Source: Podocnemis expansa | Taxonomy: Eukaryota; Chordata; Testudines; Podocnemididae | Length of the DNA stretch: 64,000 nucleotides | Direction of reading: 5' to 3' | Assembly (NCBI GenBank): GCA_007922195.1 | Contig: ML682059.1 | Location: 17,622,069-17,686,068, forward strand | Part shown: positions 11,461 through 22,698 of the stretch, one piece after another | Position numbering within the stretch: the stretch's first letter is position 1 | Layout of the letters: every line of letters starts with the position of its first letter | The notes under the pieces: model-generated | Database searches by the model: none | Seen by the model: only the letters and a program-made list of their open reading frames with translations | Told to the model about the DNA's origin: nothing | Position numbers and translations under genes: made by a program

Positions 11461-13377
11461 ATGCCAAGGTTTAAACCTTGTGCTGCCTATGGCAAGTCCA
11501 TCCCACGGGATGACCCCCACGAAAAGTGCCTTCAGTGCCTGGGCGAAGCCCATTTGGTCACCTCCTGCTCCATCTGTCTGTCCTTTAAGCCCAGGACAGT
11601 CAGAGACAGGGAGTAAAGGCACCATGCATTGGCCTCAGAGCAAGCATGGCAGCCCAACTCTGAGGCTTTGGGGTCTCCTGCAGTACCATGTGCCCCTTCG
11701 ACACTGAAGCCTTCCTGGCACTGCTCCCCCAGAGAGTGCAAAAAGACTAGCTTGGTACTGGTGTCGGTACCGTGATCTCGACGTTGATCCCAGTCCTCCA
11801 CATGGGGGTCACCACAGGACCAAGAGGAGTCAGTGCTGCTCCCTGTGACACCAGAGGCATTCAAGGTAGTGAAGAAACTCCTCTTATTACCCACACTGCC
11901 CTCTCTGGTACCCCCCAGGAGGAGGGGTAAGTCAGCATTTGCCTCAAGGGCCTTGCTGCCCCGGAAGCACCACCGAACACCTTCTCCGGTCTCGGTACCA
12001 AGTTCCCCGACACTGGAACCCATTCATGAGAGCACCGGTAGCGTTGAGCCTTCTCCCCAGCACCATATCACTCTGCCGTCACCAGCACCATCATCATGGT
12101 TCCTAAGAGTTTCCCCTCCTTTGAGTCTGGAGAAGGGTGACTCAAGGGGGTCTAAACAACCCCGTCCTGGGCTCTCAGCATCGTCACCCTTTAGGTACCA
12201 GCCTCATGAATGGTCCCCTCAAGACACCATGTCAGGCCCTCAGCGTACCGCAGAACTCATCTCGGCACCAGCTCCTCTGGCACTGGCCAGAGCCCTAAAC
12301 CCTGTGCCATGCTGCTACACAGGGGACCTTACAGCACATTTCGATCTTCTATGCTGTGTTGCTGCCCAAGCCCTGAGGAAGGCATCTTGAGGGAGGGTAA
12401 ACGGCTCCATCCACAGCCCTCAGTACCGACCCCCTATAGGTACTGACCCTATGAATGATCTCCCCAGGAGACCCCAATGGTTCCCCGTGGTACCGTTCCA
12501 CCCAGCCCGGCCCCATGTCCTCCGGGACCAGATGGAGTCCTGAGCCCCATGTCCTGTTCCTACACTGGGGACCTCATGGCACACTTTGACCTCCTACCCT
12601 GGTTCTGCACTCATGTGGGGTTGGAGGCTTATTCTCCAACAGGGCCTAGTAACACTTTGTTCGGCCCAGCATTCACTTCACCTGAGCCCATAACAGTTCC
12701 CCGACATCCTAGGGTACAGGACCTTGCCATGTCGCATTGGCAAACCCCTGGGTCCCATTGCCCCTGTATCAGATACGGCGGGCCATAAATACCAGGCCCC
12801 TGCATAGGACTTTCCCTTCCTCACCCACCTCCTGGCACCATCTCAAGGGGTAGTGGAAGCAGCGCTAGGCCCAGGGCAGAATTCTTGTGACCCTCTCCCA
12901 GCATTGAGGGATACTAGGGAGTTAGATCTCCTGGGGTGGAAGACTTTCTCCTCCTCCACCTTCCACTTGTGGGTAGCCAATAATCAGGCCTTGGTAAACA
13001 GATATGTCATGGGTGTGTGGGAGTCCATTATCAAGTTCAGACATTTACTCTCACAGGAGAATAGGGTAGACTATGACGCCTTTCTTGAAGGGGGCAGGAT
13101 AGCATCCCAGGACCTGTTGTGATCGGCCTGGGACACCACAGACACGGTGACCCACAGTGTGGCCTCAGCTGTAGCCCTGCAGTAGGTGGCATGACTCTGG
13201 GAAGTGAGGGTGCCCCCCTCCTCCCCACAGGTCATTCTTGACCTCCCCTTTGAAGATGAGCCTCTGTTTCCAGCCAAAATGGATGCCATGCTCCATAGTG
13301 CCCAGGACCCCCAAGGGGACATAAAATACTTAGGCATGTTGCCTCCCTGGCCTACTAGCCGCCAACCTAGCCTGTAA
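11461..13377 (+). pseudogene. DIRS gag-like pseudogene, copy 2
   Basis: Same protein as at 5791. The ATG at 11461 opens MPRFKPCAAYGKSIPRDDP, followed by the intact Cys/His cluster KCLQCLGEAH...SCSICLSF. A TAA at about 11614 stands where copy 1 has a CAA codon. The Pro/Ser-rich middle runs in frame until about 12390, shifts near 12400-12480 and returns by about 12853. The conserved C-terminus is present: RYVMGVWESIIKFRHLLS, YDAFLEGGRIASQDLL, then a stop, then DLPFEDEPLFPAKMD and KYLGMLPP. It is not functional, but it shows what the uninterrupted zinc-cluster region looked like. Confidence 0.7.
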
Positions 13378-14190
13378 GGGGTAGTCAACACATACTCTAT
13401 GCCCCTCTGGTCTGCTCCACTGGGTACCTTCCACCCTTTTTAAGGTTGTGAGTACAATTTGAACTTCACAGAACCTCTTATTCCCTCAGTTGGTGGGCCA
13501 ACTGGCCTAACATCAAACCAGGGTTCCCTCTTTCCCCCGTCTCAGGAGAACATTATCTGGTCTACTTCAAGTATCAAGAGAAAAGTGTACCTGCCCTACA
13601 TGGGAAAGCGATCCCGAAACAAAATCCTAAGCCTGGGTACTGCCCTCCTCCCACAAGTACCACCCAGAGGTTCCATCGGGGTCCCCCCCTCACTTCCCCT
13701 CCTGCTGGTGCCATATTTTGTTTACCTTCGAGGACCCGTAAGGGTTATCACTTGGGTAGCCCTCTTATTTACCTCAGAAGAAGCTACCCTCGAAATCAGG
13801 AACCGCTGTGGTCATGGTTGGAGAAGCCCTTCTCTCACCTGCTGCTCCCTACCCCATTGCAGAACACACTGTTTCTAGACAACTCAATGAGTTGTACACG
13901 TGAAGGGTTGTAGGATTGAACACCCTGCACTTCCACACGCCTTGAACAACCAACCAGTACCCATGTCCTGATGGCCTCTAGTACTCCCCTACCAAAATTT
14001 TTTCTTCTTTGCCTTAGAGGGTGCTCCCTCCTAAGGTTATGCAGGGTGCCTGAAGGCTCCCTGTGTTGTACTTCCTCAAAGGCTGGCATTTTCTTTCCCA
14101 CTTGGGAAGATTATCTCCCATATGTGGTTCATGAGTCTTGGACACCGGGCATGGACATTGTTCATGCCTCTGGTGACTCCCACCTTTCCA
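13378..14190 (+). other. DIRS copy 2 downstream region, unassigned
   Basis: No reverse transcriptase or recombinase motif recognised in three forward frames. It could be decayed element interior or flanking DNA. Confidence 0.35.
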
Positions 14191-14230
14191 AATAAATAAA
14201 TAGAATAGAATAGAATAGAATAGAATAGAT
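14191..14230. repeat. (TAGAA)n microsatellite
   Basis: Begins as AATA repeats and continues as five to six TAGAA units. Confidence 0.9.
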
Positions 14231-15028
14231 AATCCCTTCTAATCAGCCTACTGATGGGGCAGCCTCTGTGCCCTTTTCCCCTCCTTCCCCAGGTCATTGG
14301 GGTTTTTCACCTCAGGTTTGCGAGACCCTGTCAACTTGGTTACCCCCGTCCTCAGGATTTGAATCGTTGTCCCTGGGACCCCTTCCCCATTGACTGCTGA
14401 GCCAGTAGCTCATGTTCACCCTAGCTGGTAATCCCCTGGGTTCACATGCACTTTTCTACTCCTGCATAAAGGTCTCCTACGTTGAGAAGCCTCTGGCGCT
14501 GTTATACCTCCCCTTCCCTAGTCAAGCTGTCCCCAGTCCTCCATGCTAACACACCCTAAGGACTCCTTACCCTAGTGGAACTGCTTGTTTTTTTTTTCTT
14601 TATATCCCCCCACTGGAAGAGGAAACCCCAATGTCTTCTGTTGGAGCAAAGCCTCCCTTGCTCAACTAACTATGCAATCCCCAGACCACCAGGTGCAGGA
14701 TAAGTCCTGCAGAACTATAGTACTAGAGTGATTTTGGATAGTCCCGAGGCACCAAGATCATTGGCTCCATGTTCCTTGTTTCCAAAAGGACACTGTTTAT
14801 TAGAGGAAGTGACACAAGGGCCTACAACAGAGGCCCTGCCCTGGGGAGCAAGAACACATCCATAAGCTAGTCTTGCCCCAACCACTGAGAGAGCAGAATC
14901 AAGAACACTTGTGAGTTCATCGGGTCTGCAATAATTCGACCCGGGTAGTCCTTATGCGGCCTTCTCCTTCTGGTGTTGGAATGAATCCTCATCGGTATCT
15001 TATTTTGCCTGTCTGTAAAATGGGCGGG
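14231..15028. other. Unassigned DNA
   Basis: C-rich sequence with no recognised gene or repeat. It may be part of the DIRS copy 2 interior. Confidence 0.4.
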
Positions 15029-15067
15029 ACTATACTATACTATACTATACTATACTATACTATACTA
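15029..15067. repeat. (TATAC)n microsatellite
   Basis: About seven to eight perfect TATAC/ACTAT units, directly abutting a tail repeat. Microsatellites often sit at the ends of such retroposed repeats. Confidence 0.9.
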
Positions 15068-15134
15068 GAGGGGTAGCCATGTTAGTCTGTGTACAGCAAA
15101 AACAACAAGAGTCCTGTGGCACCTTGTGGACTAA
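15068..15134 (-). repeat. Tail repeat (SINE-like), truncated
   Basis: Reads GGGGTAGCCATGTTAGTCTG...GTCCTGTGGCACCTT, the reverse of the unit at 32361-32456. It stops where the MITE at 15135 begins and does not resume clearly on the other side. Confidence 0.65.
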
Positions 15135-15626
15135 GGGTATGTCCACACCTCTCTTTTATTTTGAAATAACACTGGCTATTTTGAAATAAAAGAGATTAGG
15201 TCCACACAACATTTTCTTATTTTGAAATGACAGGCTCCGTCATTTTGAAATAAGAGCTGTCATTTTGAATAGTATAAAACTTCTTTAAATCAAAATGGCT
15301 GTTATTTTGAAATGGTTATTTCAAAATAATGCCGTTTGGGTGTGTTATTTTGAAATAACCATTATTTCAAAATAACACTTTTGCCCTTCTCTTTCCCAGG
15401 GTGCCTTACTTTTAGCCTTTATTGGGTGGGGACATGGCCCAGGCAGGGGGCCATGTTGCCACACCTCCCATGATGCCCCTCTTTTAAAGCGAAATAGCAA
15501 GTCCTGTGTTTGGACATGCTATTTTGCTTTGAGCTTTTGCCTTAATTCAAATTAACTTATTTTGAAATAAGGACTTTATTTCAAAATAACTAATTTAGAA
15601 ATAACGATGTACATGTGGACATAGCC
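15135..15626. mobile_element. MITE, GAAATAAC type, perfect TAA duplication
   Basis: GGGTATGTCCACAC at the left and GTGGACATAGCC at the right, flanked by TAA on both sides (15132-15134 and 15627-15629). The interior has many TTATTTTGAAATAA-type palindromes. A central block (about 15425-15540: GGGGACATGGCCCAGG, GGCCATGTTGCCACACC, AGCAAGTCCTGTGTTTGGAC) is also found at 29500-29590, 55970-56040 and 62860-62930. The 3-bp TAA duplication and GG...CC ends fit PIF/Harbinger. Confidence 0.85.
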
Positions 15627-16128
15627 TAAGAGTTGTTTTTGAGGCTGTGGATGGTATTGCATTCTGCTGGCTGAGGTTATGGGGAGAGTGATGTGGCTTG
15701 TCTACAACCTCAGCTTGTGCACATCTGCAGAAATACTCTATGTAACAGTCCAGTCTGTTGTTTTGGCCATCAGGAGGAGTCCATGAAGAATTCTTCCTCT
15801 TTTTACTTTGGAAGGAAGGTGTCTGTGGGTTAGTGTGTTGTTCAGTGGTGTGTTAGATATATTCCTCAAGTTGGGGACTCAGTAAGGTGCCACAGGACTC
15901 TCATTGTTAATAATATACAGTAGCTATAAGAGCTAAATTAGTTTAATATTCCTGCATATACATTCTGTATAAGCATATTGGGTATAATATGTGTTCAAGG
16001 GGATAGTGTTATGTCCTTCCAGTCTACACAGATGGTATGAAACTTATGGTTAGAATTTACAGATAAGCTTAATTCCTGGGGAAATAAAGCTGCAAATAAC
16101 ATCAAGTTTCAAAAACAACTCTTTATCC
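15627..16128. other. Unassigned DNA with a short tail-repeat scrap
   Basis: A small piece at 15886-15912 (AAGGTGCCACAGGACTCTC) matches the tail repeat. Nothing else was recognised. Confidence 0.4.
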
Positions 16129-16299
16129 CAGGGGTTCTCAAACTGGTGTTGTGACCTCCCAGGAAGTCACAAGATTATAACACAGGGGTCATGAGCTATC
16201 TTTCCCCACCCATGCTGAAAAGGGTGGCATGGCATGGGAGGGTCATCACAGCCTGAAATATTTTCAAAGGGCTGCCAGCAAAAAGCTTGCGAACCCCTG
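16129..16299. mobile_element. hAT-type MITE
   Basis: Left end CAGGGGTTCTCAAACTGG and right end GCGAACCCCTG are the inverted termini of a common vertebrate hAT/Charlie-like group. The flanking 8-mers CTTTATCC and CCTTAGCT agree at five of eight positions, consistent with a decayed 8-bp target duplication. It is only 171 bases long and non-coding. Confidence 0.65.
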
Positions 16300-18272
16300 C
16301 CTTAGCTTAGCTTCACTTTTTCCATATCCTTCCTACACAGGTAACAGGCACTGTACCTAGGGGTTTCTTGTGCATAAGGAAGTTGACATAAAGCTGGGTA
16401 TGGGGTAGCAAAAATGTTTGCTACCCCATACCCGACTTTATGTTATTATATATATTCAGTTTCAGTTTCATCAATGAAAATAGAGATGATCTAATGAAGT
16501 ACACTATAGTGAAATGACTGATATATTATGTTTTTCCTGTGTCTATTTTCTTTAATTTGTAAAACAGTGGAACTGAGTTCTTTTTTCTTCTGTTATCACC
16601 CTAATGGACAACAAGAATACATACTATGTTGTTCTTTGCTCCAGCCATGGAAGGTGTTTCATATGTTAAGAAAGGAGCAAGTTTAGACAGATCCAAATGC
16701 AAAGATTCTACTTTAAGGCAGACTCAAGACAACTAAAGCCCTTTGTTTGGCCTTGAATTAAAGCCCTACCCAAAAGTGCTTCATACACATCAAATTCTGT
16801 TGTTATTCCAGAAAGCAAAAATAAGCATTTAAGCAATCAATAGATTTGTCTGTCACTGGGGAGAAGTAGAGTGATTTCTCTGCTATGTCCTTGAACTGCA
16901 GTGCTATGTCATCAGGTGCATCTGTTACTCTTTGTTGGATAGTCATTTGGCTCAAAATCAAATTGGCAAACTTCTGGATTGATTCAGAAGACAGTTTTAG
17001 ACTTGTAATGGCTATGTATTATTTCACACAATCCCCAGAAGTGAAGGAAAAGCCTTGATGGTTTTGCTACTGCTGAATCAATTTTATAAATGACCTTGTT
17101 CTTGTTGTGGTTTCAACTTGATTATTCACTTTTTTGACTGTGTTCTTTTTGACAGTGGGCAAGCATGAAATATCTCTTTATAATGGTCACCTTCTTACTC
17201 CCTGATGTAGCTGAGACATTCATGCTGCTCAGCAGCTCTGTAAATGTGCATCATAGTATCTCTTCATGCTGTGTTCTCAGGGCATTATAATAGTTGCTCT
17301 CCTTTGAACAGTGTCTCTATATGCTCCACTCTAGGTGTGGTTGTGATCTCTGTACCCTTGATCTGAGCTTTCTCATTGCAGTGTCCATTTAGCCCATGGA
17401 TGTGTTACTCAGTCTCATGCTCCATTCTGTTGTTGTATAACATAATGTGGATTATGACCTGGTGTACAAGAGGGAGTTTAGTTGGGCAAAGTCAGCTTTG
17501 GTCAACAAAAAAAGAAGCAGTGTATAAACTACAATCACTCTACCCCACCCACTGAAAATACTGTTGTTTTTCTTTTTAAAAATTAAATAAAACCACTTCA
17601 ACAAGAGGTGTTGACTTAGGGTGAGACAGTGTCAATACAGATGTTGGTTCCCCTTACGTCAGCTGTGAGGCTGTCATTCTGGAAAGTTTCACTGCTTTCT
17701 GAAAAGACAGCCTAAGCCCAGGCTGCTTCAAGCCCAGGACACTGCTTCACATTCCTGGCTGGGAGCAAGGCTAGAATCCCATTCTGCTGCTCTCTGCTCT
17801 CAGCTAGGTGCCTGGGGGAAGAAGTCCAGGTGTATCTCTGCCTGCTCCAGGACAAGGCAGATTTGTAAGTTACATAGCTGAGCTGCGAAAGTGACATGGC
17901 TGCCCAACCTGGTGGAGAATGACCAAAGGACAAGCCCCACAGGGCTCTCCTCAGCTTCTGGCAGGGAAAGGGTAGGGAAAACATCCCCAGCAGATTCCTG
18001 AGGCTGCCAGTTGGGACTGCAGAGTGGCAGGGGGTGGGGAGGTAGTCCACAAGGGGCCCAGGAACTTGTGGGCTTCCGGCAGGAAGCTGAGAGATGGAGT
18101 TCTCAGCTCTCCACACTGTCTCTTAGGTCAGTGGAAGTTCTCTTGGTAAGGATGCACTCCACCAACCCAAGGAATACAGTATGGATGTTAGCCATCATTG
18201 TAATTACAGCAGTGGTTTTAGTCAGCCTGCAGTTGGTTGACTAATTTTTAAAGTATAGATAAGGTCTAACCT
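16300..18272. other. Unassigned DNA
   Basis: No supported gene. A direct/inverted pair around 16390-16440 (GGGTATGGGGTAGCAAAAA and TTTGCTACCCCATACCC) forms a short hairpin. The minus-strand frame at 17712-18116 has no recognisable domain. Confidence 0.4.
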
Positions 18273-19131
18273 CAGGGGTCAGCAACCTGAAAGAAAAGAA
18301 GAGACATTTTTAAAAACTTCTTCAATAAACAAGAGTTTCGAGAGCTGCAATGGATGTAGTCTCATGGTGTGGGGCTGGGGAAACTGGAAGCTGGGATAAG
18401 GTGCCTGCCACAGGGTTGTCTGATGGGGAGGGGAGAGCCTGGAACCAGGAGCAGGCCTCCCACAATGTCCCTTAGTGGCTGAGGATGTCTGGAGCCTGAC
18501 GCAGGCCACCTGCAGAGTCCCTAACCTGCCCACTGTCTCCTCAATGCCCAGGGTCCCTTCCCCGACCCCCTGCCTGCCAGCTCCCCAACCCCCAGGCTCT
18601 TCTCTGCCAGCTCACTGACCCCCCGGGTCCCTTGCCTGCCTGCCTACTGGATCCCCAACCTACCAGATCCCTTCCCCAACCCACCAGCTCTGCAAGCCCC
18701 CTTCCCCACCTGCCTGCCATCTCCCCAACCCCCTGGCCCCTACCCCACTGGCCCACCAGCTCCCCAATCCTGTGAGCCCCTTCCCTGATGGCTTCCCAAC
18801 TTCCCAGGCCCCTTCCCTAACCCACCCACCTGCCAGCTTCCTGACTCCCTGGGCTCCTTCCCTGACTCACCTGACCACTGACTCCCTTACACCCCCAGTT
18901 CCCTGTCGGCTCTCTGATACTCCCAGGCACCATCCCTCTTACCTGGATGGAGCTCAGGGGCATCCTGAGTCACACCCTGCTCAGGCTGCTCCTGCCCTGA
19001 ACCATGCATCTGAGCATGTTCAGGGAGGGAGATCTGGAAAACTCCCCTGCCTGGCTGCAGCTCCCCTTGGGCCAGATAACAGTGCTATCCAGGTTGGGTA
19101 TGGCCCACAGGCCATAGGTGGAAAAGCCCTG
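18273..19131. mobile_element. Probable hAT-type element carrying a C-rich tandem block
   Basis: Begins CAGGGGTCAGCAACCTG, a typical hAT terminus, and ends with a weaker inverted copy (GTGGAAAAGCCCTG). The flanks GTCTAAC and GTTAGAC are inverse complements rather than a direct duplication, so the boundaries are not certain. The middle is filled by the block at 18541-18930. Confidence 0.45.
18541..18930. repeat. C-rich minisatellite-like block
   Basis: Irregular tandem words such as CTCCCCAACCC, CCCCTTCCC and CTGCCAGCTC recur about every 40-50 bases with strong strand asymmetry (C and T on the plus strand). It explains the proline- and glycine-rich frames here, which are not genes. Confidence 0.6.
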
Positions 19132-20090
19132 TGTTAGACGGTATGAGTGAGGGAATGTGAGCATGATCCATTTCTTTGTTAAATTGATAGACATGAGGGC
19201 ATGATGATTGGAGAAGGATCCTAGTCCCTGTAAGACAGAAGTTCCCACTGTGGTATCTGAGGCTGAGGGACCTTGCTAGGGGGTGGTTGCTTGAGTGGCT
19301 AGATGGCATGCATTAGCTGCCTGGGACTGATCACATGCAAGAGGTTGGTGTGGACTGCGTAAGGAGTGTGTGGTCACCTGGCAAAGTGAGGTGAATCAGG
19401 ATTCAGTGGTGGAGATCTGGGGGGGGGTCACAGTGGCACACTGGGGCAGATTTGGGGAGCAGCCTTTCAAATTTGGGGAATCTCATATTCTATCTGGCAC
19501 TGAAGACTATAGCCAGGAAAAAAAAATAAAAAGCTGCAGCTCAGACTTTACCCCTCATGATGGAAGGCTTGCTGTGCTTCACCTCTAGCTCAGACCATGG
19601 TACCTCCCCCAGTCCCTGGACACAGGTCCCCTAGTATGTCCACTGCCTTGACTGTATCTGAGTCATACTCCTCAAGGACATCTGTGAGTTTTCCAGGAAG
19701 TCATAATTGTTGATGGCTCCAGCTGCTTCAGCATCCATCAGTCTCTGAACTTTGGTACCCATGAAGATGCTGCTTCCTCAATACTCAGGGCACTGTAAAA
19801 CCTAAAGACTTCAAAGTGTTCACCTCTAAGAGGTCATCAATATCAGCAACAGAGCAAAGCAGCAAGAAGAGCTCTACCTCTTCTCACTTGGTACCAAACA
19901 AGCTTTCCTGAGCTCTACTAAACTCTTCTGAGTATTGGAAATTTATAGTACAATCAATTCCCTCAGCACTACCACTTTGGTTCTGGCCACTGACATGATA
20001 CTCACAACACTCTTGGCACCACTAGAGTTTCATTTTCCCTGAGATCTTTCTGCATCTGAAATGCCTGACTCACCTTCGTTTGGTTACAAT
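19132..20090. other. Unassigned DNA, possible DIRS gag relic
   Basis: The stretch 19890-20086 has GGTACC/GGCACC-rich wording reminiscent of the Pro/Ser-rich middle of the DIRS gag, but no conserved motif, so it is not called. The solo LTR has inserted into this sequence. Confidence 0.3.
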
Positions 20091-20574
20091 TGTGGAGCAC
20101 AGACAGATAATGTAGGGGGACAGACAGATAATGCATTTTGTTTACCTTTAAAGTATATGTCAGTTAATCATAAGTAAAATAATTTTGTAACCCTGTGTAA
20201 AAGACATTATAACCAATGTCTAACAAGTCTCCATATTGTCAGTTTGGAACTTCTGTTTAAACACTGAACACCATTTTGGATACTTGACGAAATCTAGTTT
20301 AGGCGTATGCTGTGTATGTTCTTTTAAATGTGTGAACAAGGTGTGTGAATGAAGGGCATGTGTGTGAAGAGGCCTGTCCTGATGAAGCACAAGTACCATC
20401 TAACTGGCTGAACAATGCAGACATCCCATTAAAGCAAACAGAAGGAGCCACCCCAGAAAGAAAAGAACAAAATACAATCAAGTCTGCAAGTGACTGGTGA
20501 CCAGTGATTTCACAGGAACTCTGAGGCTACATGACACAGCAAATCCCATAGCCTTACATGAAGACTAGCAAGTA

Positions 20575-20582
20575 TAAAAGAT
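20575..20582 (+). promoter_or_regulatory. TATA box of the solo LTR
   Basis: TATAAAAG, placed as expected upstream of the AATAAA within the LTR. Transcription would start about 25-30 bases downstream. Whether it is active is unknown. Confidence 0.5.
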
Positions 20583-20792
20583 GGGTGAGAACATGAAACC
20601 TTTGGGGTCTCATTCTGCAACTGTCATCTTGGAGCATCGGATCATGACCGACAGAGGCCTGGCTCCCTCCTTGTGCGCAGCCTAGTTGGCCACTAGGCTG
20701 GCTCAAGCAACACATGAAAGGACTGGTAATTACATCACACCAGCTTGCAGAACTTGTTGTGTGAGTCCTTTTTGCTATCCTTACTTATTTAC

Positions 20793-20798
20793 AATAAA
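20793..20798 (+). terminator. Polyadenylation signal of the solo LTR
   Basis: AATAAA followed within about 30 bases by TGTCTTGTCC-type GT-rich sequence. It would mark the R/U5 boundary region. Confidence 0.5.
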
Positions 20799-20967
20799 TG
20801 TGGCATATTGTCTTGTCCCCCTGAATAAGATCCTCCTAGTCTTTGCTTTTTATGAGTGGGTGCTCTCGTGGGTGCCCTTTTTGGTATAACACAATGTGCT
20901 CTTGGTACTGAGGCCCTCCAGAACTAGCTACCATTTATATGGTTTGAAAGTTCTGTTATATTCATCA

Positions 20968-21058
20968 ACTTGAAGAGGAGTCCTGTGTAAGCTTGAAAGC
21001 TTGTCTCTCACCAACAGAAGTTATTCAAATAAAAGATATTAACTCATCCACCTTCTCC
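20968..21058 (+). repeat. Interspersed repeat fragment (AAAGCTTGTCTCTCACC type)
   Basis: GTGTAAGCTTGAAAGCTTGT...CACCAACAGAAGTT...AATAAAAGATATTAA...CATCCACCTTCTC is a segment I recognise as widely repeated in reptile genomes. I cannot name the family with confidence. Confidence 0.4.
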
Positions 21059-21122
21059 TACCACTGTTCACTGCGTTATGCAGTGTCTCCTTGTTTGATT
21101 GTTTTGATACGCTTAGCATCTG

Positions 21123-21439
21123 CAGTTCTCAAATGTGGTTTGGGGGCCACTTTTGGTCCAAAGTTCACTTGCTAGTAATCTGTAGTGATCTGGCTGATTA
21201 GATAATGATCAGCCTTCTGTTTTCAGCAGAGAGAAACAAAATAAATCTGAGGAAAGATTAAATGAATTGCAAAAGGAGACATGTAAAACATTAAAGACAT
21301 TAAAAATTTAAAAATTTTAAGTATCACCTATTGTATTAAAATATATGTGACACAATTGTCAGTGAGAGGGAAGATGGTCAAGAAAATGTAAAAGGGAAAC
21401 AAAATGAGCTACAAGACAGAAAAAGTTTGAGAACCACAG
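21123..21439. mobile_element. hAT-type MITE
   Basis: CAGTTCTCAAATGTGG at the left and AGTTTGAGAACCACAG at the right form the inverted ends of the same broad hAT group as the element at 16129. No flanking 8-bp duplication survives. No coding capacity. Confidence 0.55.
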
Positions 21440-21610
21440 TTTTGAATTGAAGTGAACTTTCCCTTTATCTGTGTCTTGCACAGGAATGAGCATGGTGCCT
21501 TCACTTTACAAATAAATAACAGTAAGAACAAGAAAAAAACCCAATGATGACTCAACACATATAGTGCTTTCATCTCTGTGCAACTATCTTTTTCCAGAGT
21601 GATGCATTAG
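21440..21610. other. Unassigned DNA
   Basis: Short spacer with no recognised feature. Confidence 0.4.
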
Positions 21611-22698
21611 CAGGGCCATAACTTGAGTGGGGCAGCTGGGGCAAAGCCTAGGCACCATATTTTAGAGGATGCCAATGCGCCCTCTAAGCTGCTGAAGCTA
21701 GGCTGGGCAGTTTTAAATCTCCTGCCTTGACCATGTGCAGGGTAGGGCAGGAATAGCCTTGCCAAGCAGCAGCTCCATCCAGTGCAGGGTCTGCATCAGC
21801 CCAGGGGTTTGTCCCCCGTCCTCCAATGGGTAGAGCTCTTTAAGTTTAAATATATAACTAATAGGGGCCTAAGGCAGGAAGGCGCTGAGCTGCCTCCACC
21901 CCCATTGATAAGGGGAATCTGAGAGGTTACAGGGGGCTAGGCAAGTGATCCCATCCTGGGACTGGGCCCTTGTCCACCCCCACCAGAGAAGGCGGTGGGG
22001 TTGAGTAGTGCCATCTCAGCACGCCCAGCCTGGCACAGGAGGGAGGTAGAGATGATTGTGGAGGAGGACCAACTCTGGTGACTGGCTTTGCGCACCAGAC
22101 TTTGCTGTGGGGCCTCATAACATGCGCTAGCCTGGGGATGTGCTGCCATCTCTAGCTCACCTGTAAGGGCAGCCTGAGGCAGCCAGGAGTGCAGCTGCAG
22201 CAGCAGCTATCCCCAGCACTAAGTCCACACCCTCAGCCACCTGTGTTACTGTAGCAGAGGCAGGGTGTGCAGACACCAGGGAACTAGTCTGCCCCGGCCC
22301 CGAGCTGCGGACAGGGCAGAGGCACATGGAGTAGGTGGGCCCCATCAGTCCTCAGGGGGTCTGTGTGGGCTGGGTCACTTAAGGGAATAGGCCCTATTGG
22401 AAGGGGAACTTGAGGGTCGGTCCTCTTGCAGGATCCATCCCCTAGCTCAATTGGACGTGGCCTCAGTGATGCTCCCACCAAAGCCTGGGTCTCATAATAC
22501 TTCATGCCTGCATGCAATGGGTCTGATAGTGGCTCTCACCCCCTTTGAGCTGTTGGGTCCCCCTAGCAGTGCTCTTTGAGGGAGAGGGCCTTGCCTTAGT
22601 TCCTTTCCTGACAGTGCTGCCCTGGTGGAGTGGAAGGGGGAGAGGAAGACACTTCTTCTTGCTTGCCCTGGGCACCAGAACACCTAATTCTGGCACTG
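21611..22698. mobile_element. Possible hAT-like non-autonomous element
   Basis: Left end CAGGGCCATAACTTGAG and right end, read inverted, CAGTGCCAGAATTAGGTG are similar over about 17 bases. The interior is GC-rich compared with its surroundings. No transposase frame and no clear 8-bp duplication. The call rests on the terminal similarity alone. Confidence 0.4.

Larger units (their letters stand above)
11098..14190 (+). mobile_element. DIRS-type retroelement, copy 2 (right end not found)
   Basis: The left end from 11098 (TTCTTCAAGTGCTGCTTGGA, CATTCAGTAATAGGTG, ATTGGTTGGAAACTC, CCTAGCCTGTCAGGAGAGGG, TATATATGTGGC) matches the left end of copy 1. A broken gag follows. No matching right terminal repeat or palindromic internal region was found downstream, so the copy is truncated and the 14190 boundary is a guess. 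It lies on the same strand as copy 1, about 420 bases beyond it. The two left ends differ, which suggests separate insertions rather than a recent tandem duplication. Confidence 0.6.
20091..20891 (+). mobile_element. Solo LTR of an endogenous retrovirus-like element
   Basis: An 801-base segment beginning TGTGGAGC and ending TATAACA (TG...CA), flanked by CAAT on both sides (20087-20090 and 20892-20895). Inside, in order, are a TATA box TATAAAAG (20575-20582), then AATAAA (20793-20798) about 210 bases on, as expected for U3-R-U5. There is no primer-binding site, internal region or second LTR. It therefore looks like a solo LTR left by recombination. A 4-bp duplication is common for class I (gamma-like) elements; the class call is inference. 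Confidence 0.7.

Noticed and set aside
15068..15134. A functional tRNA gene in the tail repeat
   Set aside because: No cloverleaf or convincing A and B boxes. The sequence matches the dispersed tail unit.
17712..18244. Opposed frames of 134 and 77 residues
   Set aside because: No domain, and the minus-strand frame has repetitive Pro/Ser composition. No splice or promoter context supports a gene.
18541..18930. CpG-island promoter
   Set aside because: C-rich but with few CpG dinucleotides and a tandem, strand-asymmetric structure.
19890..20086. Another DIRS gag fragment beside the solo LTR
   Set aside because: Only a GGTACC-rich wording is suggestive. None of the conserved gag blocks could be read.
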